In this document: one piece after another, positions 25,918 through 34,742 of the stretch
Layout of the letters: every line of letters starts with the position of its first letter
Numbering within the stretch: position 1 is the first letter of the stretch
Assembly (NCBI GenBank): GCA_020850355.1
Contig: JADZEX010000030.1
Coordinates: 62,001 to 126,000 of the forward strand
DNA: 64,000 nt
Reading direction: 5' to 3'
Origin: Fimbriimonadaceae bacterium
GTDB taxonomy: Bacteria; Armatimonadota; UBA10988
Program-made: the position numbers and the translations under genes
The notes under the pieces: model-generated
Seen by the model: the letters and a program-made list of their open reading frames with translations, nothing else
Told to the model about the DNA's origin: nothing
Databases searched by the model: none

Positions 25918-27060
25918 ATGAGTGCGGACCGGACGACGAGCCCCCGACCCCGGCGCGGTCAGGATGTGCGGCCGATTGGCCCGCGCGAGCACTACAGCGG
26001 CATCGCCATTCTGGCGCTGGTGATGCTGCTCTGCACCTGGGTGCTGGTCCGCGGGCTGGCGCCGCGGGGCGTGCTCTGGGGCGCCTACGATCCGAGCCTG
26101 TTCGCCGGGCCCGCGGCCACGGCGCCCGCGGGCAGCAGTCCAGTCGAGGCGGGGGCCGATCCCGGCGAGGACCAGGGCGGCGCGCCGGCCCCGGCGGGCG
26201 GTGGCGACGACCATGGCGGCAGCGCGGCCGTGCCGGCCAGCGGTCCGGCGCCGGGCGCGCAGGCGCTACCGGTCGCGGCGCCCGCAGGCTGGACCGCCGG
26301 GGCCGTCGAGACCTTCGACCCGGTGACCCTCTCCAACAAGATCGACGGCCGCGCCGAGGCTTACCTCGCCTACGGGTTCCAGCGCCTTGAGACGGTCAGC
26401 CTGAAGCAGGGCGAGGAGACCTGTGATCTCTTCGTCTTCGACATGGCCACGCCGTTGCAGTGTTTTGGCATGTTCGGGAGCGAGCGCTCCGGCGGCGAGC
26501 CGACCGTGTCGATCGGCGAGGACAGCTACCGCTCCGGGGCCAGTCTCTACTTCCGGCAGCAGCAGTACTACGTCCAGGTGGTCGGCACCAGCGAAGCCGA
26601 CGCGGCCGCCGCGGCGCGGCTGGCGGTCGCCCAGGCCATCGCCGCGAAGCTGCCAAGCGGCCGGAGCGAGTTCGTCGGCGTCGGCTGGTTCCCGCCCCAG
26701 AACCTCAAGTCGGGCGGCATCGGCTACGTCATCAAGGGCGCGCTCGGGCAGCCATGGCTGGGCGATGTCTGGACCGCGCGGTACCAGATCAAGGACACCG
26801 AGCTGATGGCCTTCATCGCCCAGCGCACCGATCCGGCCGCGGCCAAAGCCGATTGCGCAAAGTACGCCGAGTTTCTGAAGACCTCTGGCAAGCTGTCAGG
26901 CAAGGCCGTCCAGGGCGTGACCCTGCAGGTGGCCGACCAGAATGGCATGTACGACGTGATCGCCCAGGTCGGGCGCTACTTCCTGGGCGTCAGCTACACC
27001 GACCAGCGCGCCGCCGCCGAAGCGTTGGTGGTCAGCATTGCGAAGGGCCTGCCACAATGA
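25918..27060 (+). CDS. DUF6599-like membrane-anchored protein
   Basis: This 380-residue protein has one N-terminal membrane anchor (SGIAILALVMLLCTWVLV), a Gly/Ala/Pro/Asp-rich linker to about 120, then a globular domain with FDPVTLSNKIDGRAEAYLAY and SGASLYFRQQQYYVQVVG, which resembles DUF6599 proteins encoded beside DUF362 and Fe-S operons. The ATG at 25918 has GGAG 8 bases upstream. Its TGA overlaps the DUF362 start (ATGA). It may be an accessory subunit of a membrane-bound redox complex. Function unknown. Confidence 0.7.
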   Translation: MSADRTTSPRPRRGQDVRPIGPREHYSGIAILALVMLLCTWVLVRGLAPRGVLWGAYDPSLFAGPAATAPAGSSPVEAGADPGEDQGGAPAPAGGGDDHGGSAAVPASGPAPGAQALPVAAPAGWTAGAVETFDPVTLSNKIDGRAEAYLAYGFQRLETVSLKQGEETCDLFVFDMATPLQCFGMFGSERSGGEPTVSIGEDSYRSGASLYFRQQQYYVQVVGTSEADAAAAARLAVAQAIAAKLPSGRSEFVGVGWFPPQNLKSGGIGYVIKGALGQPWLGDVWTARYQIKDTELMAFIAQRTDPAAAKADCAKYAEFLKTSGKLSGKAVQGVTLQVADQNGMYDVIAQVGRYFLGVSYTDQRAAAEALVVSIAKGLPQ

Positions 27061-28091
27061 GCACACTGCCGGCGGTTGACCGCCGCGAGGCGCTGCGCCG
27101 GATCGGCCTCACCGCTGGCGTCGCCGCGGGCTTCACCGCGGCCGGCTTTGCGCTGCACGACCGCCGCAGCGGGGGCGCCTACTTCCGCGACCTGGCCAAC
27201 GCCGAGGTCGTCACCCTCGGCGACTACCGCGTGCCGCTCAAGGAAGGCACCCCGCCGTTGGCCATCGCCCACGGCGACGACCCGGCGCGGCTGGTCGAGG
27301 CGGCGGTCGCGGCGCTCGGGGGGATGGCCCACTTCGTCAAGCCGGGCGACGTTGTGATCCTGAAGCCGAACGTCGCCTTCGACCGCGCGCCAGCGCTCGG
27401 CGCGACGACCTCCCCGGCGGTGCTTGGGGCGGTCGCCAAGATGGTCCGCTCGTGCGGCGCGCGGCGCATCCTGGTGATCGACAATCCGATCAACCAGCCG
27501 GAAGGCTGCTTCCACAAGTCGGGCATCGCCGCCGCCGCCGCCGCCGCGGGCTGCGAAGTGGTGATGCCTACCCCGGCCCGCTTCGCGACACTCGCCGTAG
27601 GGCGGTTCCGCGGCGCCGACGGCCAGCTCAGCGGCCAGCGGGGCGACGCGCTCGATACCTGGCCGCTGTTCTACGATCCATTCAAGACCGCCACCAAGGT
27701 GATCGGCATCGCGCCCTGCAAAGACCACAACCTCTGCGGCGCGTCGCTCACGATGAAGAACTGGTACGGCCTGCTGGGTGGCCGGCGGAACCAGTTCCAC
27801 CAGCAGATCCACGGTATCATCAGCGACTTCCCGTTGTTGATGCGCCCGACCCTGGTGGTGCTCGATGCCACCAGCATTCTGATGAAGAACGGCCCGACCG
27901 GCGGCAGCACCGCCGATGTCAAACCGGGCCGCACGGTGGTCGTCGGGACCGATATGGTGGCCGTCGACAGCTACGGCTACACGCTCTTCGAGCGCCGCAC
28001 GCCAGCGCCGGAGTACCTCGCGCGAGCGACTCAGCGGGGGCTTGGCAACGCCGACTGGCAGAGCTTGCAACCGACCGAGTTGACCGTCTAG
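27057..28091 (+). CDS. DUF362 protein, Tat-exported
   Basis: This 344-residue protein has a twin-arginine-type leader (RREALRRIGLTAGVAAG). The DUF362 core follows with GDVVILKPNVAFD, ATTSPAVLGAVAKMVRSCGA, and KDHNLCGASLTMKNWYGLLGG. DUF362 domains occur with ferredoxin domains in Fe-S proteins, and this one lacks CxxC motifs itself, relying on the polyferredoxin next door. It is translationally coupled to the gene before it, and the polyferredoxin starts 21 bases after its TAG. Confidence 0.9.
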   Translation: MSTLPAVDRREALRRIGLTAGVAAGFTAAGFALHDRRSGGAYFRDLANAEVVTLGDYRVPLKEGTPPLAIAHGDDPARLVEAAVAALGGMAHFVKPGDVVILKPNVAFDRAPALGATTSPAVLGAVAKMVRSCGARRILVIDNPINQPEGCFHKSGIAAAAAAAGCEVVMPTPARFATLAVGRFRGADGQLSGQRGDALDTWPLFYDPFKTATKVIGIAPCKDHNLCGASLTMKNWYGLLGGRRNQFHQQIHGIISDFPLLMRPTLVVLDATSILMKNGPTGGSTADVKPGRTVVVGTDMVAVDSYGYTLFERRTPAPEYLARATQRGLGNADWQSLQPTELTV

Positions 28092-28112
28092 CGGCCCGCC
28101 TGGAGTCCCGGG

Positions 28113-29669
28113 ATGCGCATCACAACCGTTCGGGTGATCGTCCAGAGCGTCTCCTTCACGCTCTTCCTGGCCCTCCTGCTGCTGACCTGCTTCAGCGGCC
28201 TGCGGGGCTTCCCGGTCAGCCTCTTCTTGGAGCTTGACCCGCTGACCGCCGTCGCCAGCAGCATCGCCAGCCGGACCGTCTACCAGAACGTGATCTGGGC
28301 GCTCTTCCTGCTGTTGCCGACGCTGCTGTTGGGCCGCTTCTTCTGCAACTGGCTGTGCCCCTTCGGCATTCTGCACCAGCTCACCGGCTGGCTGGCCCGC
28401 CGCCGGACGCCCGACAAGCAGCGCCTCGAGACCAACCGCTACCGGCCGCTGTACGGTCTGAAGTACGCGCTGTTGGTGTTCATCCTGGTGGCGGCCGTGT
28501 TTGGCTCGCTGCAAAACGGGTTGCTGGACCCGGCGCCGACCATCTACCGCTCCTTCACCGTCGCGGTGCTGCCGGTGGTCGATGCGACCGTCGGCGGGGT
28601 CTACGTGCGCCCGCACTACCACCAGGCGGCCTGGCTGGTGGGGGCGCTGTTCCTGCTGTTCCTGGGTCTCAACCTGCTGATCCCCCGCTTCTACTGCCGC
28701 GTGCTCTGCCCGCTCGGCGCCTTCCTGGGCTGGCTGGCGCGCTTCAGCCTGTTCCGCATCGAACGCAATGTGGCGCGCTGCACCGACTGCGATCTCTGCC
28801 TGAAGAGCTGCGAGGGCGCCTGCGACCCGCACTCCGCGCTGCGTAAGGCCGAGTGCTTCGTCTGCTTCAACTGCATCGAAGACTGTCCCGAAGACGCGCT
28901 CCGCTTCGCCTGGCTGCCGCCGATCCGGCCCGACGGCGACCGCGGCGGCGAGGTCACCGCAGCCCAGCCGACGCGTCGGCAACTGGCCTTCGGGGCGCTG
29001 GCCGGGGCGCTGTTCGTCGGCTGGGCCCGCAGCAGCGGTGAGACCAGCGAGAACTTCCGCCCGAGCTGCATCCGCCCGCCGGGCGCTGTACCGGAGCACG
29101 ACTTCCTGGCCCGCTGCATCAAGTGCGACCAGTGCATCCGGGTCTGCCCCACCAACGTGCTGCAGCCGGCGCTGCTCGAGGCCGGGTTGGAGGGGCTCTG
29201 GACCCCGGTCATGAACATGCGCCTGGGCTACTGCGAGCTGAACTGCACGCTCTGCGGCCAGGTCTGCCCGACGGGGGCGATTCAGCGGCTGACGCTGGAC
29301 GAGAAGCACGGCCACGGCGCCTTCGAGGGCCGCGGACCGGTGCGTAGCGGCACCGCCTTCTACGACCGCGGACGCTGCCTGCCGTGGGCGATGGACACCA
29401 GTTGCGCGGTCTGTGAGGAAGTCTGCCCGGTCTCGCCGAAGGCCATCTTCACACGCCACGTTGACATCGTTGACCGGCAGGGGCAACCGCAGACCATCAA
29501 GCGGCCGTACATCGATCCGACCCGCTGCATCGGCTGCGGGATCTGCGAGCACGAGTGCCCGGTGGTCGACCTGCGCGCCGTGCGGGTCAGCGCGGTTGGT
29601 GAGTCGCGTTCGAAAGAGCGCTCGCTGTTGCTACAATCTGGCAACGCGGAGGTCTCCGCGCCAAGCTAG
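28113..29669 (+). CDS. Membrane polyferredoxin, NapH-NapG/MauM-like fusion
   Basis: This 518-residue protein has about four to five transmembrane helices in its N-terminal half with NapH motifs NWLCPFG and CRVLCPLGAFLGWL. Next are CTDCDLCLKSC and CFVCFNCIEDCP clusters. A twin-arginine segment and hydrophobic stretch (TRRQLAFGALAGALFVGWA) then lead to a NapG/MauM-like part with CIKCDQCIRVCP, CELNCTLCGQVCP, CAVCEEVCP and CIGCGICEHECP. Up to six [4Fe-4S] clusters are expected. It probably moves electrons between the quinone pool and a periplasmic acceptor such as the DUF362 protein. It is the last Fe-S gene of this operon. Confidence 0.92.
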   Translation: MRITTVRVIVQSVSFTLFLALLLLTCFSGLRGFPVSLFLELDPLTAVASSIASRTVYQNVIWALFLLLPTLLLGRFFCNWLCPFGILHQLTGWLARRRTPDKQRLETNRYRPLYGLKYALLVFILVAAVFGSLQNGLLDPAPTIYRSFTVAVLPVVDATVGGVYVRPHYHQAAWLVGALFLLFLGLNLLIPRFYCRVLCPLGAFLGWLARFSLFRIERNVARCTDCDLCLKSCEGACDPHSALRKAECFVCFNCIEDCPEDALRFAWLPPIRPDGDRGGEVTAAQPTRRQLAFGALAGALFVGWARSSGETSENFRPSCIRPPGAVPEHDFLARCIKCDQCIRVCPTNVLQPALLEAGLEGLWTPVMNMRLGYCELNCTLCGQVCPTGAIQRLTLDEKHGHGAFEGRGPVRSGTAFYDRGRCLPWAMDTSCAVCEEVCPVSPKAIFTRHVDIVDRQGQPQTIKRPYIDPTRCIGCGICEHECPVVDLRAVRVSAVGESRSKERSLLLQSGNAEVSAPS

Positions 29670-29679
29670 ACTGACGAAC

Positions 29680-30132
29680 ATGAACGAGCAGGCCCAACCG
29701 GCAGCAGCGGCCAGGAGGTCGACCGACGCGTCCTTCCATGCCGCGGTCGGCGTCGGGACGGTGGTCACCGCCGCCCTCGCCTGCACTTTGCTGTTCCGCC
29801 TCGCCGGCGGCGCCTTCTGGGCCCCGCTGCTGGCCTGGCTGCTCGCCGGGGCGGTCGCCGGCAGTTTCATCCGGCGTCGCTCGCCGGCCATCAAGGTGGC
29901 GGTCGTGGCAACCGTCTCGGCCGGCCTGGTGACGTCGCTGGTCAACAGCCAGCAAGATGTCGGCCGGCTGGCGCTGAAGCACCTGCCGCGCGACAGCGGC
30001 CCGTCCTGGGCCCAGATGATGGCCGCCACGGCGGTCTGCTCGCTGGCCTGCGTGCTGGGGGCGGCGGCGGTGGTCGAGCTGCAGCGCTGGCGCGACTCGC
30101 CGGCTCGCCGGGTACCTCCGACCGAACGCTAG
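29680..30132 (+). CDS. Hypothetical membrane protein, four helices
   Basis: This 150-residue protein has about four hydrophobic helices (VGTVVTAALACTLLFRLAGG; FWAPLLAWLLAGAVAGSF; VAVVATVSAGLVTSLV; ATAVCSLACVLGAAAVVEL) with a charged C-terminus. No family is recognised. Its ATG at 29680 has no clear ribosome site, so the exact start is uncertain. It follows the polyferredoxin gene by 10 bases and may belong to the same unit. It is convergent with kdsB. Confidence 0.6.
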   Translation: MNEQAQPAAAARRSTDASFHAAVGVGTVVTAALACTLLFRLAGGAFWAPLLAWLLAGAVAGSFIRRRSPAIKVAVVATVSAGLVTSLVNSQQDVGRLALKHLPRDSGPSWAQMMAATAVCSLACVLGAAAVVELQRWRDSPARRVPPTER

Positions 30133-30142
30133 CCCGTGCTAC

Positions 30143-30868
30143 TCATTCGGCCAGCATTCGCCGGACGCGCTCCAGGTCGGCGGGCGTGTCGACCCCAATC
30201 GCCGGGTGCGGCGTCAGCGGACACTTGATCCGGTAGCCGTGCTCCAGCGCGCGCAGTTGCTCCAGCCCTTCGGCCAGTTGCAGCGGCGTCGGCGCCAGGG
30301 CCGCGTAGGTCAGCAAGAAGTCGCGCCGGTAGACGTAGAGTCCGAGGTGCCGCCAGCGGCTGGCCCCGGCGTCGGCGTTGCGGATGTAGGGGATCGGCGC
30401 CCGCGTGAAGTAGAGCGCCCAGTCGTCGGTGTCGACGACCACCTTGACGCAGTTCGGGTCCTGCAGATCGCCGGGATCCACCAGCCGCTCGCGCAGGGTG
30501 CTCATCACCACGTTGGGATCGTGCCGGAACGGTTCGAGGGCGATCTGAATGCTGGCCGGCGCGATCAGCGGCTCGTCGCCCTGGACGTTGACCACCAGGT
30601 CCGCGGCCAGGTCGCGGGCGACCTCGGCCAAGCGGTCGGTGCCGGTGGTGTGCTCCGGCGAGGTCATCCGGGCCTGGCCGCCAAACGCCGCGACGGCGTC
30701 GGCGATCCGCTGGTCGTCGGTGGCCACCAGCACCTCATCGACGCCCGGCGTGGCGGCCGCCCGCTCGTAGACGTGCTGCACCATCGGCTTGCCGGCGATG
30801 TCCACCAGCACCTTGCCGGGCAGCCGAGTGGCCGCGTAGCGCGCCGGGATGATGGCGACGGTCCGCAT
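30143..30868 (-). CDS. kdsB: 3-deoxy-manno-octulosonate cytidylyltransferase
   Basis: This 241-residue enzyme makes CMP-Kdo from Kdo and CTP for lipid A/core assembly. Signatures are IPARYAATRLPGK, VNVQGDEPLIAP, APIPYIR, GLYVYRRDFL and EGLEQLRALEHGYRIKC. The ATG at 30868 has AGAGAGGGG upstream; an upstream ATG would add 12 residues without homology. It lies 32 bases after secF in the same minus-strand unit. It supports a Kdo-containing outer membrane, with the LptC/LptA-like genes. Confidence 0.95.
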   Translation of the reverse strand: MRTVAIIPARYAATRLPGKVLVDIAGKPMVQHVYERAAATPGVDEVLVATDDQRIADAVAAFGGQARMTSPEHTTGTDRLAEVARDLAADLVVNVQGDEPLIAPASIQIALEPFRHDPNVVMSTLRERLVDPGDLQDPNCVKVVVDTDDWALYFTRAPIPYIRNADAGASRWRHLGLYVYRRDFLLTYAALAPTPLQLAEGLEQLRALEHGYRIKCPLTPHPAIGVDTPADLERVRRMLAE

Positions 30869-30900
30869 GTCGCCCCTCTCTTGGAGCGGCCGGGCCGGCA

Positions 30901-32115
30901 TCAATGCCGGCGCTTGCGCTTCTGCTGGCTGCTGGCCGCGGTCTTGCCCACCGCCGGCGCGGCGGTCTTCGGCTCGCTGGCCACCTCGGTCCCAGGGCTG
31001 CTGGGCGCGGCGGTGGTCGCCGGCTTCGGGCCGGCCGCTGGCGTGGTCGGCCGCGGGCGCGCCGCCGGGACCGCCCGTTGGGGCGCCATCTGGCCGCTGG
31101 CGACCTGCTTCCGTAGGAAGCGCTGGTAACCCAGCGAGAACAGCGGCGCGGCGGTGAAGATGGAGCTGTAGCCGCCGGAGATCACCCCGACGAGCAGCGA
31201 AAAGGCGAAGTTGCGGATGTTCACCCCGCCAAACAGGAACAGCGTGGCGAGCGGCAGCAGGGTACAGACCACGGTCACCACCGACCGGCCCATGACCTGC
31301 CAGAGGCTGGTCTCGAGCTGCGTCTCGACCACGCTGAAGGTCTTGCGCTGCGTCGGGTCCAGCTTGCCGAGGTTCTCGCGAATGCGGTCGAAGATGATCA
31401 CCGTGTCGTTGATGGAGTAGCCCACCACGGTCAGCACGGCGGCCACGAAGTTGGTGTTGACCTCGACGCGGAACCAGGCGTAGACCGCGACCATCACCAG
31501 CACGTCGTGGATCATCGCGATGATCGCCGACAGGCCGAAGAGGTGGCCGGCGCCGATGCCCTTGATGTTGTAGCGCGCCCAGATGTAGATGGTCACGCCG
31601 AGGCAGCCCCAGAACAGCGCCCAGAGCGCCATCCGGCGGAGGTGCTCGCCGACCACCGGGCCGACCAGCTCGCTGCCGACCAGCTCGACGTCCTTGAACT
31701 TGCCCTGCAGGGCGGTTAGCAGGGCCTGTTGCTCGGCCTGCTTATCGGCCTGCGCGGTCTGCTGCCGGTTGCGGTCGGAGCCGGTGGCGGTGGTGATCGA
31801 CACCCCGCCGTCGGTGAAGACCTGCACCAGCGGGTCGACGACGCTCTGACCGTTGCCCCACTTGGCCCCGGCGACTGCCTCGCGGATGATCTTGCTGTTG
31901 GCCGCCGAGTCGGTGCCGCCGGGCAGTTGCGCGAACTTGAACGTGTAGGCGGCGCCGCCGGTGAAGTCGATGCCGTAGTTCAGCGCCGAGCCGGTGCGGG
32001 ACTTGTTGATCCCCATCGCCACGAAGCCCGACAGGATCACCAGCAGCGAGACCCCGAACCAGAGGTTCCGCCGGGTCACGATTGCGAAGGGGTGGTTTGC
32101 GGTTGCCGCGTTCAT
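30901..32115 (-). CDS. secF: Protein translocase subunit SecF
   Basis: This 404-residue inner-membrane protein has the SecF pattern: first TM near residue 18, GIDFTGGAAYTFKF, then five TMs with GYSINDTVIIFDRIREN and GRSVVTVVCTLLPLATLFLFGG. It works with SecD to drive late steps of protein export with the proton or sodium gradient. The C-terminal 75 residues form a Pro/Ala/Lys-rich tail ending in QKRKRRH, longer than usual and probably cytoplasmic. It starts 30 bases after the SecD stop. Confidence 0.94.
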   Translation of the reverse strand: MNAATANHPFAIVTRRNLWFGVSLLVILSGFVAMGINKSRTGSALNYGIDFTGGAAYTFKFAQLPGGTDSAANSKIIREAVAGAKWGNGQSVVDPLVQVFTDGGVSITTATGSDRNRQQTAQADKQAEQQALLTALQGKFKDVELVGSELVGPVVGEHLRRMALWALFWGCLGVTIYIWARYNIKGIGAGHLFGLSAIIAMIHDVLVMVAVYAWFRVEVNTNFVAAVLTVVGYSINDTVIIFDRIRENLGKLDPTQRKTFSVVETQLETSLWQVMGRSVVTVVCTLLPLATLFLFGGVNIRNFAFSLLVGVISGGYSSIFTAAPLFSLGYQRFLRKQVASGQMAPQRAVPAARPRPTTPAAGPKPATTAAPSSPGTEVASEPKTAAPAVGKTAASSQQKRKRRH

Positions 32116-32145
32116 CTCAGGCCTCCAGTGCGCGGTGCGTCCGCG

Positions 32146-33318
32146 TCAACCCCGGTACCAACGGCGGTTCTGGCCGATCTTGGTGGCGGCCACCAGGTTC
32201 TGCCAGGTCCGCGTGACGTAGAGCGCGCTGACCATCGAGACCCAGGTGCCGATGAACAGCGTCACGCCGAACCCCTTGATGGGACCGGTTCCCAGCGCCA
32301 TCAACACGGCGGCCGAGATGATGGTGGTGATGTTGCCATCGAAGATGGCGTCGAACGATAGCTCGTACGAGTTGCGGATGCACTGCGCAATCGGCCGGGC
32401 GCGGCTCTCGCGGAGTTCTTCCTTGAGCCGCTCGAAGCTGATCACGTTGCCGTCGACCGCCATGCCGACGCTGAGGATGAAGCCCAGGATGCCCGGCAGG
32501 GTCAGCGTGAACTCCAGCACCGTCATGATCGCCAGGACGATCATGCCGTACTCGATCAGCGCGAGGGTCGCCAGGAAGCCCGGCATGCGGTACAGCGCGA
32601 CCATCGTCAAGAGGATCAGGATCAGCCCGGCGACCGCCGCGCGGCGGCTCTGGTTGACCGAGTCGGCACCCAGCGTGGCGCTCACGGTGCGCTGCTCGAC
32701 GACGTCCACCGGCACCGGCAGGGCGCCGGCTTCCAGCAGAATCTTCAGCTCCTTAGCCTCGCGCGGCGTGGCGAACCCGCCGGTCAGCAGGACCTTGCCG
32801 CCGTAGTGCCGTTCCTTGAGGCTCCGCACGTCGATGCAGCGGCGGTCCAGGAACATCGCGATCAGCTTGTTCTGGTTCTCGCTGGCAAAGGCGTCGAAGC
32901 GCGCCGAGCCTTCGCGGTTCAGCTCCAGGCTGATCGCCGGCTTGTTCTCCTGGTCGAAGGTCACGATCACGCTGTTGCTGCCGAGATGGCTGCCGACCAG
33001 GACGTTCTTGTCACCGTTGAACTCGGGCGCCTCGTAATAGACGATCTGGTGCGGCACCAGCTTGTCGGGGGCGGACTTGTCCTTGAAGGTGATCACGTTC
33101 CGGCCGCCCGGCCCGGGGTTGGTGTCGTACTCGTACTTCTCGGGCACCTTGCGGAACTCCATCCGCGCCGTGGTCCCGAGAATGCGGACCGCCTCTTCGG
33201 GGTCCTTGACACCGGGCAGCTCGACCACCACGCGGTCGTTGCCCTGGCTGCGGACGTCGGTTTCACTGACGCCCAGGCGGTTGATGCGCTCGCTGACGAT
33301 CCGGGCGACGTCGTCCAT
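32146..33318 (-). CDS. secD: SecD, C-terminal part (after in-frame amber codon)
   Basis: This 390-residue open frame carries the rest of SecD: P1 head segment SERINRLGVSETDVRSQGND, RVVVELPGVKDPEEAVRILG, the P1 base and the five C-terminal TMs with GILGFILSVGMAVDGNVISF and FDAIFDGNITTIISA. The first half is in the same frame upstream, separated only by a TAG at 33391-33393 and 24 sense codons. The ATG at 33318 follows AAGAAGG at a spacing of only two bases, so independent initiation would be weak. Confidence is high for identity and low for this start. Confidence 0.85.
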   Translation of the reverse strand: MDDVARIVSERINRLGVSETDVRSQGNDRVVVELPGVKDPEEAVRILGTTARMEFRKVPEKYEYDTNPGPGGRNVITFKDKSAPDKLVPHQIVYYEAPEFNGDKNVLVGSHLGSNSVIVTFDQENKPAISLELNREGSARFDAFASENQNKLIAMFLDRRCIDVRSLKERHYGGKVLLTGGFATPREAKELKILLEAGALPVPVDVVEQRTVSATLGADSVNQSRRAAVAGLILILLTMVALYRMPGFLATLALIEYGMIVLAIMTVLEFTLTLPGILGFILSVGMAVDGNVISFERLKEELRESRARPIAQCIRNSYELSFDAIFDGNITTIISAAVLMALGTGPIKGFGVTLFIGTWVSMVSALYVTRTWQNLVAATKIGQNRRWYRG

Positions 33319-33390
33319 CGCCTTCTTGTCGTCGATCTTCAGGTCCTGCGGGTCGCCGATCTGCTTGGCGCCCTTGAAGACCCGCTGCAG

Positions 33391-34581
33391 CTAGCCGAGG
33401 ATCATCCGCGCGTGCTCGGCCATCTGCTGCTGCGCCTGGGCCTCGCTCATCTCGACCCGCGTGCGGAAGACCACCGTCTGCGACGAGACCACTTCGGCCA
33501 TCACCTGGCCGTCGCGCTCGGCGTACTTCTGCTTGATCTGCACGACGATTTCGTTGATTCGCGACTCGACCTGCTCCATCAGCGCTTCGTCGGCCCAGGC
33601 CACGGCGTCCTCGGAGGTCACTTCTTCCTCGGTCAGCGTGGTCGGCTCGGCGTCTTTGGCGGTCTCGCCGCCCGCGGCCGGGGCGGCGTCCTTGGCCTCG
33701 CTCGACTTGCTGTCCGCGTCCTCGACTGGCTCGGCGCCCTTGACCGGCGCAGTGCCCTCGGCCGGCGGCGCCTGGGCGATCCGGATCGGTTCCCCACCGT
33801 CGGGCTGCTTGCCTTCAGTGCCGGCCTTGGCGTCCTTGGCTTCTTCCTTGGCGGGCTCGGCCTTGGCGTCCTTGGCCTCTTCCTTGGCGGGCTCGGCCTT
33901 GGCGTCCTTGGCCTCTTCCTTGGCGGGCTCAGCCTTGGCGTCCTTGGCTGCTTCCTCGGCGGGCTCTGCCGGCGCAGTGCCTGCAGCGGCTGCCAGGGCG
34001 GCGCGCAGCTCGGCCGGCGTCTGGGCCAGCTTGAACTCGTACTGCACGTTCTGCGTGCGGGCCTGCAGCACCAGGTGGACACCGCCCTGGATGTCCAGAC
34101 CCAGCTTCATGTGCAGCCGCGGTCGGAAGATCCCGAGCGGGCCGAGCTTGGCCAGCGGCTGGTCGGGGAAGCCCGAGAGGTCTTCGCGCGGCTCGCCGAC
34201 CTGCTTGCCGTACTTGGTCCCGAGCTCCTTGTCCAACAGCTTCAGAATCTGCTTCTTGAACTCCGCGGCTTCGGCAGCGTCTTTGGCGGGCACCTTCACC
34301 TTGAGGTCGTTGGCGGCGGGGAAGCTGACATCACAGTCGGCCGGCAGGTTCCAGGACGCGAACTTCGAGCTGAGGGCGGCCCGCAACTCGTCTTTGGCGC
34401 GATCACTGGTCCCGAACGACTGCTCGTAGCGGAAGGTGAAGTAGACGTCGGAGAAGGTCTTCTCGTCGATCAGGCGGATCGGCTTGAAGCAGATCAGCGC
34501 GCAGATCACGAAGACCAGGGCATAAACCGCCAGCCGGATCTTGTCGCGGCGCAGATCGGCGGTGGCGACGCTCGAAGCCAT
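33391..34581 (-). CDS. secD: SecD, N-terminal part (ends at amber codon)
   Basis: This 396-residue frame starts at the ATG at 34581 with GGAG upstream. It has the first TM (IRLAVYALVFVICALICF), a P1-type region and the SecD signature MKLGLDIQGGVHLVL near residue 160. A low-complexity Ala/Lys/Glu insert with four 12-residue repeats (205-252) is followed by a helical stretch (EALMEQVESRINEIVVQIKQ). It ends with ARMILG and TAG at 33391-33393. The frame continues without shift into the C-terminal half. Either SecD is translated through the TAG, it is truly made as two chains, or one base is wrong. Confidence 0.88.
   Translation of the reverse strand: MASSVATADLRRDKIRLAVYALVFVICALICFKPIRLIDEKTFSDVYFTFRYEQSFGTSDRAKDELRAALSSKFASWNLPADCDVSFPAANDLKVKVPAKDAAEAAEFKKQILKLLDKELGTKYGKQVGEPREDLSGFPDQPLAKLGPLGIFRPRLHMKLGLDIQGGVHLVLQARTQNVQYEFKLAQTPAELRAALAAAAGTAPAEPAEEAAKDAKAEPAKEEAKDAKAEPAKEEAKDAKAEPAKEEAKDAKAGTEGKQPDGGEPIRIAQAPPAEGTAPVKGAEPVEDADSKSSEAKDAAPAAGGETAKDAEPTTLTEEEVTSEDAVAWADEALMEQVESRINEIVVQIKQKYAERDGQVMAEVVSSQTVVFRTRVEMSEAQAQQQMAEHARMILG
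33826..33969 (-). repeat. Four 36-bp repeats in secD
   Basis: Four tandem units encode AEPAKEEAKDAK (the first is AEPAEEAAKDAK), residues 205-252 of the SecD N-terminal part. The units are nearly identical at DNA level, indicating recent slippage or selected charge. The insert is not typical of SecD. Confidence 0.9.
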
Positions 34582-34685
34582 GCGTTGCTCCCATCGGAGG
34601 AGGACAGCAGCAGTCCGGCGACCCATGCGGGGCTGCTTGCCGGCCGTCCCTCATCGCGACCGTCAAGGAACGGCCACAGCCGCTC

Positions 34686-34715
34686 AGGATACCTGACAGC
34701 AGCGCATTATGTCAA
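34686..34715 (-). promoter_or_regulatory. Promoter of the secD-secF-kdsB operon
   Basis: Consensus TTGACA (complement of 34710-34715) and TATCCT (34686-34691) with an 18-base spacer read toward secD. It is the closest match to a sigma-70 promoter in the window. The leader is about 100 bases. Confidence 0.7.
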
Positions 34716-34742
34716 CGGCTCCAGGCAGGGCGCACCCGCCCC

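Noticed and set aside
33319-33393. Frameshift as the cause of the secD break
   Set aside because: Both halves are in the same frame, so only a stop codon separates them.
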